Shown: piece after piece, positions 47,988 through 58,314 of the stretch
Position numbering within the stretch: position 1 is the stretch's first letter
How the letters are laid out: every line of letters begins with the position of its first letter
Assembly: GCA_902167985.1 (NCBI GenBank)
Contig: CABHNZ010000020.1
Span: 1 to 64,000 of the forward strand
Source: Shinella sp. UYSO24
Lineage (GTDB): Bacteria > Pseudomonadota > Alphaproteobacteria > Rhizobiales > Rhizobiaceae
Length of the DNA stretch: 64,000 bases
Direction: 5' to 3'
The notes under the pieces: generated by a model
Database searches by the model: none
Seen by the model: the letters and a program-made list of their open reading frames with translations, nothing else
Told to the model about the DNA's origin: nothing
Made by a program: the position numbers and the translations under genes

Positions 47988-49660
47988 TCAGGCCTGCCGG
48001 GCGAATAGGCGCCCCAGGCCGGCAGTTCCACGTCTCCGCCATCCGCAGGCGTGACCACTTCGAAGCCGTGGCCATCAAGTGTCTGCCAGTTACCGATCGG
48101 CAGTGCGGTGGCCAGAGGCGCCGCGCCCATGTTGAAGAGGCAGAGCACGACCTCTCCCTCATACCGGCGCTCATAGGCGAGAAGCGCGCCATCCTGCGGC
48201 AGGAAGCGGATATCGCCCTTGGCAAAGGCCGGATGCAATTTGCGGAAGGCGAGGAAGCGGCGGTAATGTTCCAGCACCGATGCCGGATCGCCATATTGCG
48301 CGCCGACAGCCCGCAGCTGGTGTTCGACCGGAATGGGAAGCCAGGTCTTTTCCGCCGTGGAAAAGCCTGCCTGCAGCGCCTGCGCATCCCATACCATCGG
48401 CGTGCGGCAACCATCGCGGCCCTTGAATTCCGGCCAGAACTGGATGCCATAGGGGTCGCGCAGGTCGGCGTAGGCGATATCGGCTTCGGTCAGGCCCAGT
48501 TCCTCGCCCTGATAGAGGCAGACAGAACCGCGCTGCGACAGAAGGATGCCGGCCAGCATCTTGGCGAAAGCCTCGCGGTCGAGCACTTCCTGCCCCCAGC
48601 GGCTGACATGGCGCACGACATCATGGTTGGAAAAGGCCCAGCAGGCCCAGCCTTCCGAGGCGGCGGACTGGAAGGCGCTCTGCACCTCTGCGACGCGGGC
48701 CGGGGTCAAGGGGTCGGGTGCCAGGAACTCGAAGGCGTAGCACATCTGCATCTTGTCATCGCCGGACGTGTATTCGCCGACGATTTCGAGGCCGCGCTGG
48801 CTGTCACCCACTTCGCCAACGGCGGCGATTGCCGGAAACTCGTCGAGAACCGCACGAAAACGCTTCAGGAATTCGAGGTTTTCCGGGCGGTTCTTGTCGT
48901 AGATATGCTCCTGGAAGTTATAGGGATTGACCGCCGGCGCGGTGGAGGCGTTGCGCCTTGACGGTTCCAGCGCCGGGTTGTCGCGCAGTTCCTTGTCGTG
49001 GAAGTAGAAGTTGATCGTATCCAGCCGGAAGCCATCCACGCCACGCTTCAGCCAGAAGCGGGTCATGTCGAGCAGCGCATCCTGAACCTCGGGATTGTGC
49101 AGGTTGAGATCCGGCTGCGAGGTCAAGAAATTGTGCATGAAATACTGCATGCGTGTCGGATCCCAGGCCCAGGCGGAACCGCCGAAGATCGACAGCCAGT
49201 TGTTGGGCGGCGTGCCATCGGGGCGCGCATCGGCCCAGACATACCAGTCGGCCTTGGGATTGAAACGGCTCGACCGGCTCTCGACGAACCAGGCATGCTG
49301 GTCGGAACTGTGCGACATGACGAGATCGATCATCACCTTCAGCCCGAGGCGGTGGGCTTCCGCGATCAGGCCGTCGAAGTCGGACAGCGAGCCGAACATC
49401 GGATCGACATCCATGTAGTTCGACACGTCGTAGCCGAAATCCTTCATCGGCGACGGGAAGAAGGGCGAGATCCAGATCGCATCGGCCCCCAGCGCCGCCA
49501 CATGCGGCAGGCGGGCGGAAATGCCCTTGAGGTCGCCTATGCCATCGCCGTTGCTATCCTGAAACGAGCGCGGGTAGATCTGGTAGATGACCGCGCCGCG
49601 CCACCAGTCCCTGTCCGGGCCTTTATCGGGTGTCGTGGTCATGTCTGCGGAAATGGTCAT
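47988..49660 (-). CDS. aglA: Alpha-glucosidase AglA (GH13)
   Basis: Cleaves sucrose, maltose, trehalose and related alpha-glucosides in the cytoplasm. A (beta/alpha)8 glycosidase of 557 residues: nucleophile Asp in DGFRLDTINF, acid Glu in AAVGEVGD, and the third carboxylate in FSNHDVVR. Without repair the frame runs on to 47921 with a spurious tail; restoring one T near 48004 gives a natural end (WGAYFARQA). The start ATG 49660 follows AGGATATTAC. It lies between aglG and aglK. Confidence 0.95.
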
Positions 49661-49693
49661 GTAATATCCTGCTGTTTACGAATGACAGACGGA

Positions 49694-50899
49694 TCAGCCG
49701 CCCTTGACTGATCCGGCGAGGAGCCCCCGGACGAGGTAACGTTGCAGCGCGAAGAAGACGACAATCGGGACGATGATGGTGATGAAGGCCGATGCCGTCA
49801 ATATTTCCCATTTGCCGCCGCGCGAGCCCAGAAGCGCATTCAGCGCACCCGTCAGGACCAGCTGGTCGCTGCCGGTGCCGAGGAAAACCATCGCCACCAG
49901 AAGATCGTTCCATGTCCAGAGAAACTGGAAGATGGCGAAGGAGGCGAGTGCGGGAAAGGAGAGCGGCAGCACGATCTTCAGAAAGATCTCGAAATCCGTC
50001 GCGCCATCGACACGGGCGGATTCGATGATCTCCTTGGGAAGTCCGGCGATATAGTTACGCAGGAGATAGATCGCGAGCGGCATGCCGAAGGCGGTGTGGA
50101 AGAGCCAGACGCCGGCATAGCTGCGCGAGGGAATGCCGAACGTGGCGCCGATACCGTTATACATGCGCAGGACCGGGATCAGCGACATCTGCAACGGCAC
50201 GACCATCAGCCCGACGACGAGCGCGATCAACAAGGCCTTGCCGGAGAAATTCATCCAGGCGAGCGCATAAGCCGCAAAGGCGGCAATCAGCACCGGAATG
50301 ATCGTGGACGGAATGGCGACCGTCAGCGAATTGACGAAGGACTGGCCGATGCCCTGCGCGGTCAGGACATTTTCGTAATTGCCCATGGTGAAGGAGGGTG
50401 GCGTCGAGACGGTGAGATAGACCCGCTTGCCGCGACCGCCATCGAAGGGGCCGGTCTTGCTGTGCCGGTAGCTGCCATCCTCGTTGACGACGAGGGTTTC
50501 GCCGTCACCGAGATCGGCCGTGGTTCCGGCTGTAAACTCTGAAGGGGCCGTGACCCTGGTGCCGAAGGAGCGGACTGTCCCGCCACCTGACGGGCGTGCC
50601 TCCGCGTTGCCGGCGGGTGGTGAGCCCGCCTGAGGCGCATCGAAGACGGAACCGGAGATGACGTAATTTGCGCCCTCCTGTTTTGCCGCCGCCGGATCGC
50701 CCAGACGCGCGGCCGTCGTCTGCGAAGCGCCGCTGAAGGCTGTCCACCAGCCGGAACTGGTGATCTGGCCCGGATCGCGCAGCGACGTCACCAGAATGCC
50801 GAGCGTCGGCACCAGCCAGAGAATGCAGATGAAGAGCACGGAGGCGTGGACGATGAGGCGCGGCAGGCCGATCCTGCGCAAGGTTGCTATGGCCGCCAT
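49694..50899 (-). CDS. aglG: Alpha-glucoside ABC permease AglG
   Basis: A 401-residue inner-membrane subunit. It has the usual six segments plus a large insert (residues about 50-160) after the first segment, periplasmic by topology, rich in G/S/T, which is characteristic of AglG. The EAA loop reads PKEIIESARVDGATDFEIFL. ATG 50899 overlaps the aglF TGA. The longer TTG start is not needed. Confidence 0.94.
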   Translation of the reverse strand: MAAIATLRRIGLPRLIVHASVLFICILWLVPTLGILVTSLRDPGQITSSGWWTAFSGASQTTAARLGDPAAAKQEGANYVISGSVFDAPQAGSPPAGNAEARPSGGGTVRSFGTRVTAPSEFTAGTTADLGDGETLVVNEDGSYRHSKTGPFDGGRGKRVYLTVSTPPSFTMGNYENVLTAQGIGQSFVNSLTVAIPSTIIPVLIAAFAAYALAWMNFSGKALLIALVVGLMVVPLQMSLIPVLRMYNGIGATFGIPSRSYAGVWLFHTAFGMPLAIYLLRNYIAGLPKEIIESARVDGATDFEIFLKIVLPLSFPALASFAIFQFLWTWNDLLVAMVFLGTGSDQLVLTGALNALLGSRGGKWEILTASAFITIIVPIVVFFALQRYLVRGLLAGSVKGG

Positions 50900-51912
50900 C
50901 AATAGCCTCCCGCGTCGCGTTGGGCCTGACGGATGTTCCAGATCATGATCGGGGTTACGGCTGCCATGATGACGAGCGCGATGACGGCGCTTCGGCCGCT
51001 GTCACCACCGCCGCGGAACATCCAGTCGAACATCAGGTTGGCGAGGACCATCGTGTTCCACTGGCCGTTGGTCATGGTCAGCACGATATCGAAAACCTTG
51101 AGGACGAGAATGGTGATCGTCGTCCAGACGACGGCGATCGTGCCCCAGATCTGCGGCACCATGATCTTCCAGAAGATCTGCCAGCCATTGGCGCCATCGA
51201 TGACGGCGGCCTCGATCGTCTCTTCGGGAATGCCGCGCAACGCTGCCGAGAGGATGACCATGGCAAAGCCGGTCTGGATCCAGATGAGGATCGCCATCAG
51301 GAAGAAATTGTTCCAGAAGGGCAGCGAGATCCAGACCTGCGGATCGGCGCCGAGCGCGGTCACGATGGCATTGAGGAGGCCGATCTGGGTCTCGTTGCCG
51401 CTGCGATATTCATAGACGAATTTCCAGATGACCGAGGCACCGACAAACGAAATCGCCATCGGCATGAAGATCAGGCTTTTCGCGAGATTGCCCCACCAGA
51501 TGCGGTCTGTGAGCACCGCGATGACCAGACCGAAGAAGGTGCAGGCGGCGGGCACGACGGCCAGCCAGAGGATGTTGTTGAAGATCGACTGGCGGAACTG
51601 ATCGTCAAAGACGGCCCAGCGATAGTTGGCAAGGCCGACGTAATTCACCCCGGCACGGTCATAGAAGGAAAGGACGAAGGTGGCGATGACCGGATAGACG
51701 AGATAGACCGCGACCAGCAGGATGGCAGGCCCGAGGAAGAGCCAGGGACGGATCGCCGCGCGTCGGCGCAGGTTGACGGTCGCGCCACGCGCCGCTCCCG
51801 CAGCGACCGGAAAGATGAGCTGCAGCAGCCTTTCCGACAGCCAATAGTAAAGCGCGCAGCAGAAGACACCGACAACCACCACCCCGATGGTCGAGACGAC
51901 CTGCGATATCAT
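50899..51912 (-). CDS. aglF: Alpha-glucoside ABC permease AglF
   Basis: A 337-residue inner-membrane subunit, partner of AglG. The N-terminal segment VSTIGVVVVGVFCCALYYWL precedes a basic linker and the six-segment core with EAA loop PEETIEAAVIDGANGWQIFW. ATG 51912 follows GGGGAGGAAGC. It is separated from aglE by about 100 bp with an intercistronic hairpin (51969-51993). Confidence 0.94.
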   Translation of the reverse strand: MISQVVSTIGVVVVGVFCCALYYWLSERLLQLIFPVAAGAARGATVNLRRRAAIRPWLFLGPAILLVAVYLVYPVIATFVLSFYDRAGVNYVGLANYRWAVFDDQFRQSIFNNILWLAVVPAACTFFGLVIAVLTDRIWWGNLAKSLIFMPMAISFVGASVIWKFVYEYRSGNETQIGLLNAIVTALGADPQVWISLPFWNNFFLMAILIWIQTGFAMVILSAALRGIPEETIEAAVIDGANGWQIFWKIMVPQIWGTIAVVWTTITILVLKVFDIVLTMTNGQWNTMVLANLMFDWMFRGGGDSGRSAVIALVIMAAVTPIMIWNIRQAQRDAGGY

Positions 51913-51968
51913 GCTTCCTCCCCAGGATTGCCGATTGCGACGCGGTTTTCACTCAACCTGTTTTGAGA

Positions 51969-51993
51969 GCCCGCCGGATCAGAGCCGGCAGGC
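51969..51993 (-). promoter_or_regulatory. Hairpin downstream of aglE
   Basis: GCCCGCCGG and CCGGCAGGC pair around a seven-base loop with one mismatch, 19 bases past the aglE stop. Placement matches the potF-potG hairpin and suggests stabilisation of the binding-protein message. Confidence 0.6.
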
Positions 51994-52011
51994 CGATTGC
52001 GCGGTGACGGG

Positions 52012-53379
52012 CTATTTCAGCCCGTCCCAGGCTTTCTGGATATTCCCGGCTGCCGCCTTGGCATCCTTGCCGCCGACGTAATCGATCATGCCGGTCCAGA
52101 AGGCGCCGGCGCCGATCTTGCCGGGCATCAGGTCCGATCCGTCGAAGCGGAAGGTCGTCGCCGAGATCAGGAGCTGGCCTTCCTTGCGCAGCGTGTCATT
52201 GCCATAGGCTTCGGGCTTCACGCCCTTGAAGGGAGTGAGGAAGCCGGATTGCGCCATCCAGACTTCGTGGGCGATCGGGGTCTTCAGGAAGTCGATGAAG
52301 GCGCGGGCGGCCGGTGTGTCCTTGGTGATTGCCGCAAGCGTGCCGGCACCGAGAACCGGCTTTCCGAGATCGGCCTTCGATGCATAGGTCGGCATGTAGA
52401 AGAAGTCGCGTCGGTGCCGAGCTTCGTGCCTCCGGGAAGAAGGAGGGAATGAACGAGCCTGATGCTGCATGTAGCATTTCGGCGGAATGCCGAAGAGGCC
52501 CTTCGGGCTGTCCCGGAAATCGGTGGAGGCAACGGCCGCGACGCCGCCGCTGACATATTTCTCGTTCTTGGCAAACTTGCCGAATTCCTCGATGGCACCG
52601 ACGACGGCCGGATCATCGAATTTCACCTCGTTCGTCACCCATTTATCGTAGACCTCCGGCTTTTGCGTGCGCAGCATGAGGTCCTCGATCCAGTCCGTGG
52701 CGGGCCAGCCGGTAGCGCCGCCGGAGCCCAGACCGATACACCAGGGGGTGCCACCATCGGCCACGATCTGGTCGGAGAGCTTGAACAGCTCTTCCATGGT
52801 TTTTGGAATTTCGTAGCCGGCTTCCTCGAAGTTTTCCGGCACATACCAGACAAGCGACTTGATATCGGCCTTGTAGGGCAGCGCGTAGAAAGCTTGCCTG
52901 CCGTCCTTGCCCTTGTAGGTGCCGTAGCCGACCCAGCTGTCGCCGGCGCCGTAATTGTCCTTCACCCATTTGGCGTTGTCATCGCCGAGCGGGGCGAGGT
53001 AGCCCTTGCTGGCGAGATCGGCCAGAAGCCCCGGCTGCGGCAGGATGGCGATATTGGGCGGTGAGCCCGCAGAGGTATCGATGACGATCTGCTGCTCGTA
53101 GTTTTCAGAGGAGGAGTAAGTAGCGTTGACGCCGGTCGCTGCGGCGAAATACTTCATGACGCTGGTGAAAAGCGTCTCGTCCTCGCCGCGCCAGGGGCCA
53201 AAGATAGTGAGGCTCTGGCCCTTCAGATCCGCATGGGCGGCCTTGAAATCCTCGTAGCTCTTCCAGTTGAAACGCTGATCCTGTCCGGGCGGAAACTTCA
53301 GTTCCTGCGCGCCCGCATGGCCTGCAATCATGAGAACGGCTGCGGCCGATACCGTCTTCAGCCAAAATGATAGCGTCAT
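52012..53379 (-). CDS. aglE: Alpha-glucoside-binding protein AglE
   Basis: A periplasmic receptor, 456 residues after restoration. The signal peptide is TLSFWLKTVSAAAVLMIAG; ATG 53379 follows AGGAGGATTTTC. The family-1 binding-protein fold is recognisable by SLTIFGPWRGEDETLFTSV. Around 52407-52450 three bases are missing within about 40 bp; the net effect stays in frame but garbles 15 residues before FFYMPTYASKADLGKP. It is the first gene of aglEFGAK. No AglR regulator is adjacent; its usual place is taken by folD. Confidence 0.93.
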   Translation of the reverse strand: MTLSFWLKTVSAAAVLMIAGHAGAQELKFPPGQDQRFNWKSYEDFKAAHADLKGQSLTIFGPWRGEDETLFTSVMKYFAAATGVNATYSSSENYEQQIVIDTSAGSPPNIAILPQPGLLADLASKGYLAPLGDDNAKWVKDNYGAGDSWVGYGTYKGKDGRQAFYALPYKADIKSLVWYVPENFEEAGYEIPKTMEELFKLSDQIVADGGTPWCIGLGSGGATGWPATDWIEDLMLRTQKPEVYDKWVTNEVKFDDPAVVGAIEEFGKFAKNEKYVSGGVAAVASTDFRDSPKGLFGIPPKCYMQHQARSFPPSSRRHEARHRRDFFYMPTYASKADLGKPVLGAGTLAAITKDTPAARAFIDFLKTPIAHEVWMAQSGFLTPFKGVKPEAYGNDTLRKEGQLLISATTFRFDGSDLMPGKIGAGAFWTGMIDYVGGKDAKAAAGNIQKAWDGLK

Positions 53380-53577
53380 GAAAATCCTCCTCCTGAACCC
53401 TCTTATTTGCCAGCATGCGATGTCTCCCACGTCGCAAGCAACTAGAGATTTAACGCATGTTCCAAGGAGTCAAGGGCAGGATTTCGCAGACAGGGCCGCG
53501 AGGAGGATGCAGCAAGGTGTCCGCGCAGGCCTGTTGCTGCGCGGATCACTCGGCCCGGGGGCTTTAAAGAGGGGGGA

Positions 53578-54476
53578 TCAGAAGCGCGGGGCTTCGAGAC
53601 CTGCAGAGCGATAGGCGGCAATAACGGTATTGGCCATCAGCATGGCAATCGTCATCGGGCCGACGCCGCCCGGAACCGGGGTGATGGCACCGGCGACCTC
53701 TTCTGCCTCAGTGAAGGCGACATCGCCGACGAGGCGGGTCTTGCCCTCGCCCTTTTCCGGCGCATCGATGCGGTTGATGCCGACATCGATCACGGTGGCG
53801 CCGGGCTTGACCCAATCGGCCTTGACCATCTGCGGGCGGCCAACGGCTGCGACCAGAATATCGGCATTGCGGCAGACGGAGGCGAGATCCTTCGTCTTCG
53901 AATGCGCCATCGTGACCGTGGCATTGGCGGCCAGAAGCAGCAGGCCCATCGGCTTGCCGAAGAGGTTGGAGCGGCCGATGACGACGGCGTTCAGGCCCGA
54001 GAGATCATCGCCATGGATGCGGCGCACCAAAGCATGGAGCCGGCCGGCGTGCAGGAAATGAGGCCGGTCGCCAGATCGCCCGAGGCGATCTTGCCGGCAT
54101 TGACGGTGCTGAGCCCATCGACATCCTTTGCAGGCGAGATCGACTGGATGACCGGATCGGCATTGAGATGCTTGGGCAGGGGCAGCTGAACCAGAATACC
54201 GTGGATGGCCGGGTCCGCATTGAGGCCGGAGACGAGCTTTTCCAGATCGGCCTGGCTGGTTTCGGCCGGCAGGCTGTGCTGGATCGAATTGAAACCGCAC
54301 TGCTTGGCCATGCGGCTCTTGGAATTGACATAGGCATGGCTTGCCGGATCGTCACCGACGATGACGACGGCCAGACCGGGCTTTACCTTGGCGGAGGCTT
54401 CCAGCGATGCCGCTGCCTCCGTTACGGCGGCGATCACGCCTGCTGCCGCTTCCTTGCCATCGATGATCTGTGCCAC
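53578..54476 (-). CDS. folD: Methylenetetrahydrofolate dehydrogenase / cyclohydrolase
   Basis: A bifunctional C1-folate enzyme, 299 residues after restoring one base near 54032 (CTPAGSMLLVRRIHGDDLSG). Motifs: VGDDPASHAYVNSKSRMAKQ near residue 43, ILVQLPLPKHLN, and VVIGRSNLFGKPMGLLLL for NADP. The start is GTG 54476 with GGGAGACGG upstream. A housekeeping gene, so an inactivating frameshift is unlikely to be real. It follows the aglE promoter region. Confidence 0.94.
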
Positions 54477-54601
54477 AGTCCGTCTCCCATTCGTCAGTCG
54501 GATCTCACCATGCGCGCCGAGACCGGGGCTGGCCCGCCTGCGCCCTATGCTGTCCGATCAAAGCAAATGCAAGAGGAATCGTTGTCGCGCCGGCAATGAT
54601 C

Positions 54602-56467
54602 TCAGCGGCCGCTCGCGTGTTTCCTGCCGGAACGGGCTTCCAGACGTTCCCGCAATTCCGAGAGTTCCTTTTGAAGATCCCGCAGCTCCGTGCGACGCGC
54701 GCCTTCCCTCGGCCGATATTCGATATCGTCGTCATCAGCGCTGCGGGTGATCGCGGCGGCGACGAGCGGTGGCAGGCCGGCATCGGCGCCGGGCGCTTCT
54801 GCGCGAGCAAGGCTTCCTGCATGTAATGCGCAAGCGGCCGGCGGTCGTGGCGGGTTCGGTATAGGCGAGTTCCGGAAGGGCGAGTTCTTCCTCATCCGTC
54901 TGCAGTTCGGCAGCGACGTCTGTGAGAGCCTCATCCAGTGTCGCGATCGCCGGTGTCTCTGCCGAGGCGTCGGATATGTCACCCTGTTGGCGGGCAAGCA
55001 GTTCGTCGATCAGTACGTCATCGATGACGAAATCGTCGCCCTCGGCCTTGTCGCTGCCCGGTACTGCTGCAACGTCATCTGCATTCGGCATGGCGAGACC
55101 TTCCGTCAGATCGACAGTTTCCAGCATCTGATCGAGCGCTGTTCGTCATGGGACATCTCGTCCTCCTGTCTTGCGCGGCGCAGATGGGCGGCGAGCATGA
55201 GCGCAAGGCCGATCGCCAGACCGGCAAGGCCACCGGCCGCGGCAAATATCCAGCGCGGCAGCGCGGTGCTGGCCAGCGGCAAGGCCCTTGCGCGAGCGGT
55301 GACGGTTGCCGTTGCGGTCTCAGAACGTTCGCCAACCTGCGAGCGGTTCTCGCCTTCCAGATAATTGCGATTGGCTTCGGTCACGGCGGCTTCGAGCGTT
55401 GCCAGATGGGCAGCATCGGCGGCGGCATCGGCGCCACCCGGCGGATTGTCGATGCTTGTCTGAAGCTCGGCGACGCGTGCTCCGATCTGTCCCTCCTGCT
55501 GGCGCAGCGAGCCGACGAGCTGGGTCAGCGCCGAACGAATACCGCTTTCGGCGTCCTGAACGGCCGCCTGTGCTGCCATGAAGCGCGGATGACGGGGGCC
55601 GAGACTGCTCGACAATTGCTCGACCACAAGCTTTGCATCGACATAGCGGCGGCGCTGATAATCGAGACCGGTGAACTCCACGCTATCGGGCAGCGTCTTG
55701 TCCAGCACGTCGGCAACCGTCAGCGATGTGGCGGCTTCGAGCTTCGCCTTCAGTGCTGCCTGCTCCTGCTTGGCGCCCTCAAGCGCGTGGGCGGCCGTCT
55801 CGGCCTGGCTACGGGCCTGACGCAGGGTCGCAAGGCGGGCCTCGCCTGCCTGGTTCTCAAATCCCTGCAATGCGGCCTGTGCCCGCTCAAGGGCGGCATG
55901 CAGGCCCTCGATCGCCGGGTCGGGCGCGGCCCGTGATGCCTGGGCCAGTGCGGCGGGGAAAGCGGAGCCGAGCATGGTTGCGATGCGCAGAGCGTCGCCC
56001 GCGCTGCCCGCATCGACGCCGATCGCCAGCAGGTGGCGTTTCGCATCGTAATTCGTGGTGATGGCCTGTGATAGACGATCCCTCAGTGCAGTCTCTGCCT
56101 CCAGCACGGTGATGCTGCGGCCGGAAACGATGTCCGAGACGACGCCTGTGGCTGTCGGTCGATTGACGGCGAAATTGCCGTCCTGCGTGAGATTGAGGGC
56201 ACGGATGACATTATCCAGAACCGCCTTGTCGCGCAGCGTCTCGACGGCCTGTTCGACGATCTGCGGATCAGCGGCAGTGATGGTGAGGCCGGTCGAGGCG
56301 CGGAACATTGGTTCCGGCGCTGAAAGGAAAAGAAGCGGCAAAGCCACACCGGCGAGCATGAGGCCCGCCAGTTTGGCAACCGGCATTGCAGCGGCGGCAA
56401 AGCCTCTTTTCGAAAGGGATGCCTGCTCTTCCGGCGTGATGTGCTGGATGTCGCCTTGTTGATCCAT
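54602..56467 (-). CDS. Wzz/GumC-like polysaccharide chain protein with acidic tail
   Basis: One protein of about 622 residues if three missing bases are restored (near 55137, 54850 and 54810). It has two membrane helices (VAKLAGLMLAGVALPLLFL near residue 35; WIFAAAGGLAGLAIGLALML near residue 420) and a coiled-coil periplasmic part (QTSIDNPPGGADAAADAAHL). A cytoplasmic tail of about 180 acidic residues follows, ending in a coiled-coil (RTELRDLQKELSELRERLEA). Wzz/GumC proteins set polysaccharide chain length. No kinase Walker motif is present. Unusual in the size of the acidic tail. Confidence 0.75.
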
Positions 56468-56556
56468 GACCTGACCGCATTGATCCCGGCCGACCGATAT
56501 GGCGCGGCTGTTGATTAAGGCAGTCTAAATATACGTGGCAAACAAAAGGTTAACGT

Positions 56557-57192
56557 TCAGGTCGCAAGGCCGGCCATGGCATGCAGCGACTTTGCGCCCC
56601 GGCGCTTGCGCTCAGCAGCGGGCACAAGTGCGGAGAGGCTTCGTCCGCCCATCAGCAGTAATCCGTTGGAAAGACCGAAGAGCTGGCGCTCGACAAGGCG
56701 CTCTTCGGCCGGCGAGGCCGCATCAGCAATGACGAGATCATATTCGGCCGTCGGCAGATCAACGGCCGTCACGATCGAAAACTCATGCCATGGCGCGTGG
56801 CGGCGAAGCGCCAGACGCAGGCGTTCAAGCCGGCCGGCATCGCGACCGGCAAGACCGATACGGCAGGGACGATCAAGGAATGTCAGCAGGGCCGGAATGA
56901 AGCGTGCGGCCGTCAGCGAGGCGGTGCGGGCGCGCGTCCCGCGCATAGGCCCGGCCGAAAAACGGCGAGCATCGATCAGGACGCGCTTTCTAAGCGCGGC
57001 ACGATAGTGGCCGTCGAGCACCCGGTCGATTGCCGCGCGGTCATCGAGAAAACCGAGGGTGGCGCGGCCGGCATTGCCGCCGATCAGGCTGTCGGCCAGC
57101 GTCAGTGCCGCAGTCCAGCCGAGATCGAAGATCTGCGGATCCGCCGCCGTTTCCGCGCGGTCATGCGGTAAAGATTGTGCGGACGTGTTCAT
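56557..57192 (-). CDS. Putative glycosyltransferase-like protein
   Basis: 211 residues from ATG 57192 (GGAGTGGCTGGG upstream). The central part, FLDRPCRIGLAGRDAGRLERL followed by HAPWHEFSIV, loosely recalls the WecG/TagA/CpsF glycosyltransferases. Cytoplasmic, no membrane segments. It lies upstream of, and in line with, the Wzz-like gene (gap about 90 bp), so both probably act on an extracellular polysaccharide. The assignment is weak. Confidence 0.5.
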   Translation of the reverse strand: MNTSAQSLPHDRAETAADPQIFDLGWTAALTLADSLIGGNAGRATLGFLDDRAAIDRVLDGHYRAALRKRVLIDARRFSAGPMRGTRARTASLTAARFIPALLTFLDRPCRIGLAGRDAGRLERLRLALRRHAPWHEFSIVTAVDLPTAEYDLVIADAASPAEERLVERQLFGLSNGLLLMGGRSLSALVPAAERKRRGAKSLHAMAGLAT

Positions 57193-57381
57193 CCCAGCCA
57201 CTCCAGTCGAAACGAGTGGAATGAGGAATAGCATTGCGCGCTGAATGTCACTTTAAGTAGATCGCTAAAATGCCAAGGAACCGTCTGCTTGTGGGAACGG
57301 CACGGAAAAAGCGGTTCGCGAGGCGGTGCGGCGCTCCGCTCCACCTCGCGTGCTGTGATGAAGGAAGGTGCGCGCTCGCCC

Positions 57382-57921
57382 TCAATGGGAGGGCGGCGGG
57401 CTGACCTCGTCGAGCTTCACGCCTTCGACGATCTTCGTGACCGGTGGCGGCTTGCTGCCGCCGCTGATGGCGTTGGCCTTCACGTCGTCCTTGTTCATGT
57501 AGTCGAGCTGGTCGACCAGAACATCCGTCACAGTGCCCTCACCCAGCCGCTTGTTCATCGCATCCTTGATGCGCGAGCGGAACGTGTCGAGGCTGAAGTT
57601 GGCAGTATGGGCGAGATCGACCATCTTGTCGCCGACGAGCAGCGTGAAGAGCTCGTCGCGCAGGATATCCTTCAGCGGCACGGCGGGGTTCGACGCCTTG
57701 GCCTTGTCGGCCAGCAAGGAAACGCGACCGAGGAAATATCCGCGCACACCGCCATTCTCGATCATCGGGATCGTGACCGTCTCACCCTTGACGAGCTGGG
57801 TGTCACGGGCTGCGGTCTCCGTCGGGGCGCTTGCAGGCGCCAGCGCGAGATGGATGGAAAAATACACCGCGGCGAGCGTGACGGCACAAACCCAGACGCC
57901 GGTCAGAACGATCTTGATCAT
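57382..57921 (-). CDS. FliL-like flagellar cluster protein
   Basis: A 179-residue protein with an N-terminal membrane helix (VLTGVWVCAVTLAAVYFSIH) and a periplasmic domain whose VTIPMIENGGVRGYFLGRVS, ELFTLLVGDK and AMNKRLGEGTVTDVLVDQL pattern resembles FliL, although it is not the usual FliL gene. It is the last gene of the flagellar operon and overlaps the FlgN-like gene (ATGA). A rhizobia-type accessory flagellar protein is likely. Confidence 0.65.
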   Translation of the reverse strand: MIKIVLTGVWVCAVTLAAVYFSIHLALAPASAPTETAARDTQLVKGETVTIPMIENGGVRGYFLGRVSLLADKAKASNPAVPLKDILRDELFTLLVGDKMVDLAHTANFSLDTFRSRIKDAMNKRLGEGTVTDVLVDQLDYMNKDDVKANAISGGSKPPPVTKIVEGVKLDEVSPPPSH

Positions 57922-58286
57922 CAGGGCGCGCTGTAACGGAACTGATGTTCGGTATAGGTGCCGTCAGCCTCTTCGGCGCGGGCGGCATTCTTGAGGATGT
58001 CGGCGACGGCGCGGACGGCTTCCAGATGCGCCTCGACGCGCTGGGCGTTGAGCGCGAGCTTCTTCTTCAGCGCGCGCAGCTGATCGCCGTAGGCCGCAGC
58101 CATTTCCTTGATCTCACCACCGCGGAAGAGCGTCGTCAGCTCATAGAGGCAGCGGCTCTTGTGTGCGTTCGAGAGCTTGAGATCAAATTGCGGATCCTGC
58201 CCGATGCGCTCGTTCTCATTGTCGATAATCATCTCAAGACGCTTGAGTACCGTCTTGATCCGATACTCGGTGGAGATAATTTCCAT
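57921..58286 (-). CDS. FlgN-like flagellar chaperone
   Basis: A 121-residue, wholly helical cytoplasmic protein with RLEMIIDNENERI and AYGDQLRALKKKLALNAQRV, consistent with FlgN-type export chaperones, which bind hook-filament junction proteins. Start ATG 58286. It sits between the rod-cap-like gene and the FliL-like gene, and its stop overlaps the next start. Similarity is by pattern and place rather than by a strong motif. Confidence 0.6.
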   Translation of the reverse strand: MEIISTEYRIKTVLKRLEMIIDNENERIGQDPQFDLKLSNAHKSRCLYELTTLFRGGEIKEMAAAYGDQLRALKKKLALNAQRVEAHLEAVRAVADILKNAARAEEADGTYTEHQFRYSAP

Positions 58287-58314
58287 TGGTATGTGCCGCC
58301 TCTAGGCTAGTGGT

